Source of the DNA: Methanobacteriaceae archaeon UBA349
GTDB taxonomy: Archaea > Methanobacteriota > Methanobacteria > Methanobacteriales > Methanobacteriaceae
Direction of reading: 5' to 3'
DNA length: 6,948 bases
Assembly (NCBI GenBank): GCA_002509745.1
Contig: DAWK01000146.1
Span: 1 to 6,948, forward strand
Made by a program: the position numbers and the translations under genes. The notes beneath the pieces are model-generated. The model was not told the origin of the DNA. It saw nothing but the letters and a program-made list of their open reading frames with translations, and did not search any database. Positions 5,600-6,948 of the stretch are shown here, piece after piece; within the stretch, counting starts at the first letter, position 1; each line of letters starts with the position of its first letter.

Positions 5600-6511
5600 T
5601 CACATTTTCTGTAAATCTTCAAAAGCAGCTGTTGCCGCAACTGCACCTTCACTACAGGCCACAATCCACTGATTCACACCACCAGTAATGTCTCCCGCGG
5701 CATAAACACGTTCCAAGTTAGTTCTCTGAAACTTATCAGTTATTATGTAACCATTGTGATCAATGTCTAAGCCTAAATCCTTAGCCAGTTGATTAATAGG
5801 TTCATCACCAATGGCAATGAAAACACCACTAACTGAAACCTCAGTTTTTTGGGAAGTCTTTTTATTATTTAAAACCACGGTTTCCACAAAGACATTTCCT
5901 TTTATTTCTTCTACATCAGAATCCCAAATTATTGGTATTTCATGTTCTTCCAGTTTTTCCTTTAGATATTTATCTGCTCGAAGCTGATCCCTTCTGTGGA
6001 CAATAGTTACATTGCACCCAATATTTTTAAGAAATAGGGCCTCTTGGGCTGCACTGTTGCCACCACCTATCATTAAAACATCTTTTCCAGCGAATAATGG
6101 TCCATCACAAGTTGCACAGTAACAAACTCCCTTGCCTAAAAATTCTGTTTCTCCTGGAACATTTAGAGGCCGGTGACGACTACCGGTGGATAGAATAATA
6201 GAATTGGCATGATATTCCTGTTTGGTGGTTGAAATTTTATAAATTCGCCCCAAAGGTTCAATGGAGGTAACTTCTTCCATTTCATGTAGTTCAGCTAATT
6301 TTAAGGCCTGTTTTTTCTTTTGAGCTATTAAACTCACCCCAGCTATTATTTCGTAACCAGGATAGTTCTCCATCATAGGAACTTCCAGTCCCTGACCGCC
6401 AGCAGGCCCTTTATCCAGCATTAAAGTTTTGGTGCCCTGTCTGCCTCCATATATTCCTGCAGTAAGGCCACCGGGCCCGGATCCAATGATTATTAAGTCG
6501 TATTTTTCCAT
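5600..6511 (-). CDS. trxB: Thioredoxin reductase (FAD-dependent, CxxC type)
   Basis: The enzyme transfers electrons from a reduced cofactor through FAD and a redox disulfide to thioredoxin in the cytoplasm. The 303 residues match low-molecular-weight thioredoxin reductases. The order of motifs is complete: FAD site GSGPGG (10-15), ILSTGSRHR (106-114), redox-active CATC (Cys132 and Cys135, followed by Asp136), the second dinucleotide site GGGNSA (149-154), HRRDQLR (172-178), and the C-terminal FAD motif AAGDITGG (271-278) with Gln281. HRR-x-x-x-R is the signature that in bacterial TrxB binds the NADPH 2'-phosphate, which favours NADPH as donor, although F420H2-dependent homologs are reported in methanogens. 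ATG 6511 follows AGAGG (6519-6523) at 7 nt. No thioredoxin gene is in the window. The gene stands alone on its strand, ahead of the microprotein gene that faces it. Confidence 0.95.
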   Translation of the reverse strand: MEKYDLIIIGSGPGGLTAGIYGGRQGTKTLMLDKGPAGGQGLEVPMMENYPGYEIIAGVSLIAQKKKQALKLAELHEMEEVTSIEPLGRIYKISTTKQEYHANSIILSTGSRHRPLNVPGETEFLGKGVCYCATCDGPLFAGKDVLMIGGGNSAAQEALFLKNIGCNVTIVHRRDQLRADKYLKEKLEEHEIPIIWDSDVEEIKGNVFVETVVLNNKKTSQKTEVSVSGVFIAIGDEPINQLAKDLGLDIDHNGYIITDKFQRTNLERVYAAGDITGGVNQWIVACSEGAVAATAAFEDLQKM

Positions 6512-6518
6512 TTTGTTT

Positions 6519-6523
6519 CCTCT
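6519..6523 (-). promoter_or_regulatory. Ribosome binding site AGAGG of trxB
   Basis: The minus strand reads CAGAGGAAACAAAATG, a purine-rich site 7 nt before the start codon. It agrees with the FAD motif beginning ten residues in. Confidence 0.7.
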
Positions 6524-6554
6524 GATTTTATAATAAGATTAAATTAAGATATTA

Positions 6555-6599
6555 TAGAATATTATATATTTTTTGGAGTATATATTTGTAGAATATTCT
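6555..6599 (-). promoter_or_regulatory. trxB promoter region with repeated TAGAATATT and a palindrome
   Basis: Two TATA-like cores on the minus strand (about 6562-6570 and 6579-6585) could serve trxB with leaders of about 30-50 nt. TAGAATATT occurs at 6555-6563 and 6589-6597, flanking both cores, and the outer copy lies in the perfect 10-bp palindrome AGAATATTCT (6590-6599). The palindrome could be a regulator site, but the AT bias weakens this. Confidence 0.35.
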
Positions 6600-6675
6600 T
6601 GTTTTTATTCTGAATTATTGATTCTTGTAAGATTTAATAGATGAATTCCATCCAGTTGATTTTAACAAGTGAACA

Positions 6676-6693
6676 TTCCAAAAGTAATTGGAA
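6676..6693. promoter_or_regulatory. Inverted repeat TTCCAA-N6-TTGGAA, candidate operator
   Basis: The perfect 6-bp arms (6676-6681 and 6688-6693) with a 6-bp spacer sit directly against the A-rich BRE and TATA of the downstream transporter gene. A dimeric repressor bound here would block TBP/TFB. It is one of few GC-containing symmetric elements in the AT-rich spacer. Confidence 0.45.
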
Positions 6694-6704
6694 AAACATA
6701 TAAG
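6690..6704 (+). promoter_or_regulatory. Candidate BRE/TATA of the MFS transporter gene
   Basis: GGAAAAACATATAAG has an A-rich BRE followed by CATATAA. A start near 6725 would give a leader of about 40 nt that includes the GGTGAT ribosome site. Confidence 0.45.
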
Positions 6705-6750
6705 AAAAATAACCAAATAATAACTCAATTTCAGTTAAAATTTTTTGTAA

Positions 6751-6756
6751 GGTGAT
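6751..6756 (+). promoter_or_regulatory. Ribosome binding site GGTGAT of the MFS transporter
   Basis: A full GGTGAT, complementary to the archaeal 16S 3' end, lies 7 nt before the ATG at 6764 and decides the start. Confidence 0.85.
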
Positions 6757-6763
6757 TTAATCC

Positions 6764-6948
6764 ATGGATTATAAAGAACTAAAAAAAGATTTGTTAATAG
6801 TGGGAATTTTAGTTTCATTTCTTACACCATTTGTTAGATCATCAATTAATCTGGCACTACCTGCTTTAGCCAATGAATTTGCTTTATCTGCTGTATTTTT
6901 AACCTGGATATCTACAATTTATTTGCTTGTTAATGCCATACTTTACAT
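6764..6948 (+). CDS. MFS transporter, probable DHA2 (EmrB/QacA-like) drug efflux type, 3' partial
   Basis: Only the first 61 residues are inside the window; the frame is open at the right edge. A short charged N-terminus (MDYKELKKD) leads into a first membrane helix (about 11-33). It carries the segment SSINLALPALANEF, which matches the TM1 signature of 14-helix drug:proton antiporters (DSSIVNVALPTIAxxF-like, with Arg25 in place of the common Asp). LTWISTIYLLVNAIL then starts the second helix, with Trp48 and Tyr53 as in the family. Members export hydrophobic or cationic compounds across the cytoplasmic membrane using the proton gradient. The exact substrate cannot be told. Start is set by GGTGAT 7 nt upstream. 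The inverted repeat over its promoter suggests that expression may be repressor-controlled. It is divergent from trxB, with a 252-bp spacer. Confidence 0.8.
   Translation, partial: MDYKELKKDLLIVGILVSFLTPFVRSSINLALPALANEFALSAVFLTWISTIYLLVNAILY

Noticed and set aside
6641..6703. 20-residue frame upstream of the transporter
   Set aside because: No ribosome site, and it runs through the inverted repeat and TATA box of the transporter promoter.
1..6948. A new multi-gene system, CRISPR array, mobile element or RNA gene
   Set aside because: The genes are mostly known housekeeping families in single-gene units on both strands. No spaced repeats, terminal inverted repeats, transposase, integrase or tRNA-like fold was seen.

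Overview
The window looks like chromosome of a mesophilic, AT-rich methanogenic archaeon, most likely of the Methanobacteriales (Methanobacterium or a close relative). The reasons are: GMP synthetase is encoded as two separate polypeptides (a glutaminase gene and an ATP-pyrophosphatase gene) rather than as one fused GuaA; the ribosome binding sites are of the GGTGA/AAGGAG type; intergenic regions carry archaeal-looking TATA boxes and oligo-T terminators; and the order trxB, guaAa, guaAb resembles, from memory, the Methanothermobacter thermautotrophicus order MTH708-710. The genus was not tested by any search.

Layout from left to right. Positions 2-772 (+) hold the 3' part of a HEAT-repeat protein whose frame is open to the left edge. 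Positions 871-1422 (+) encode an isochorismatase-family cysteine hydrolase. It runs convergently into a class I SAM-dependent methyltransferase (1452-2120, -). The methyltransferase is divergent from a ketopantoate-reductase-family gene (2251-3198, +). That gene converges on guaAb (3292-4218, -) across a compact hairpin terminator. A 260-bp gene-free stretch separates guaAb from guaAa (4479-5039, -). It holds the oligo-T terminator of guaAa and several possible promoters for guaAb, so the two subunits of one enzyme seem to be transcribed separately. Between guaAa and trxB lies a 50-codon membrane microprotein gene (5180-5332, +) behind a good archaeal promoter that places transcription start almost on the ATG. 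trxB (5600-6511, -) encodes thioredoxin reductase. The window ends in the first 61 codons of an MFS drug-efflux-type transporter (6764 onward, +), whose promoter is overlapped by a perfect inverted repeat.

The genes do not form one pathway. GuaAa and GuaAb together make GMP from XMP, TrxB maintains thiol redox balance, and the KPR-like enzyme may feed pantoate to coenzyme A synthesis. The remaining genes are family-level calls only. Most units are single genes with their own promoters.

I found no tRNA, rRNA, CRISPR array, insertion sequence or obvious new multi-gene system. The items most worth a second look are the unrecognised small membrane protein, the candidate operator in front of the transporter, and the independent promoters of the split GMP synthetase genes.
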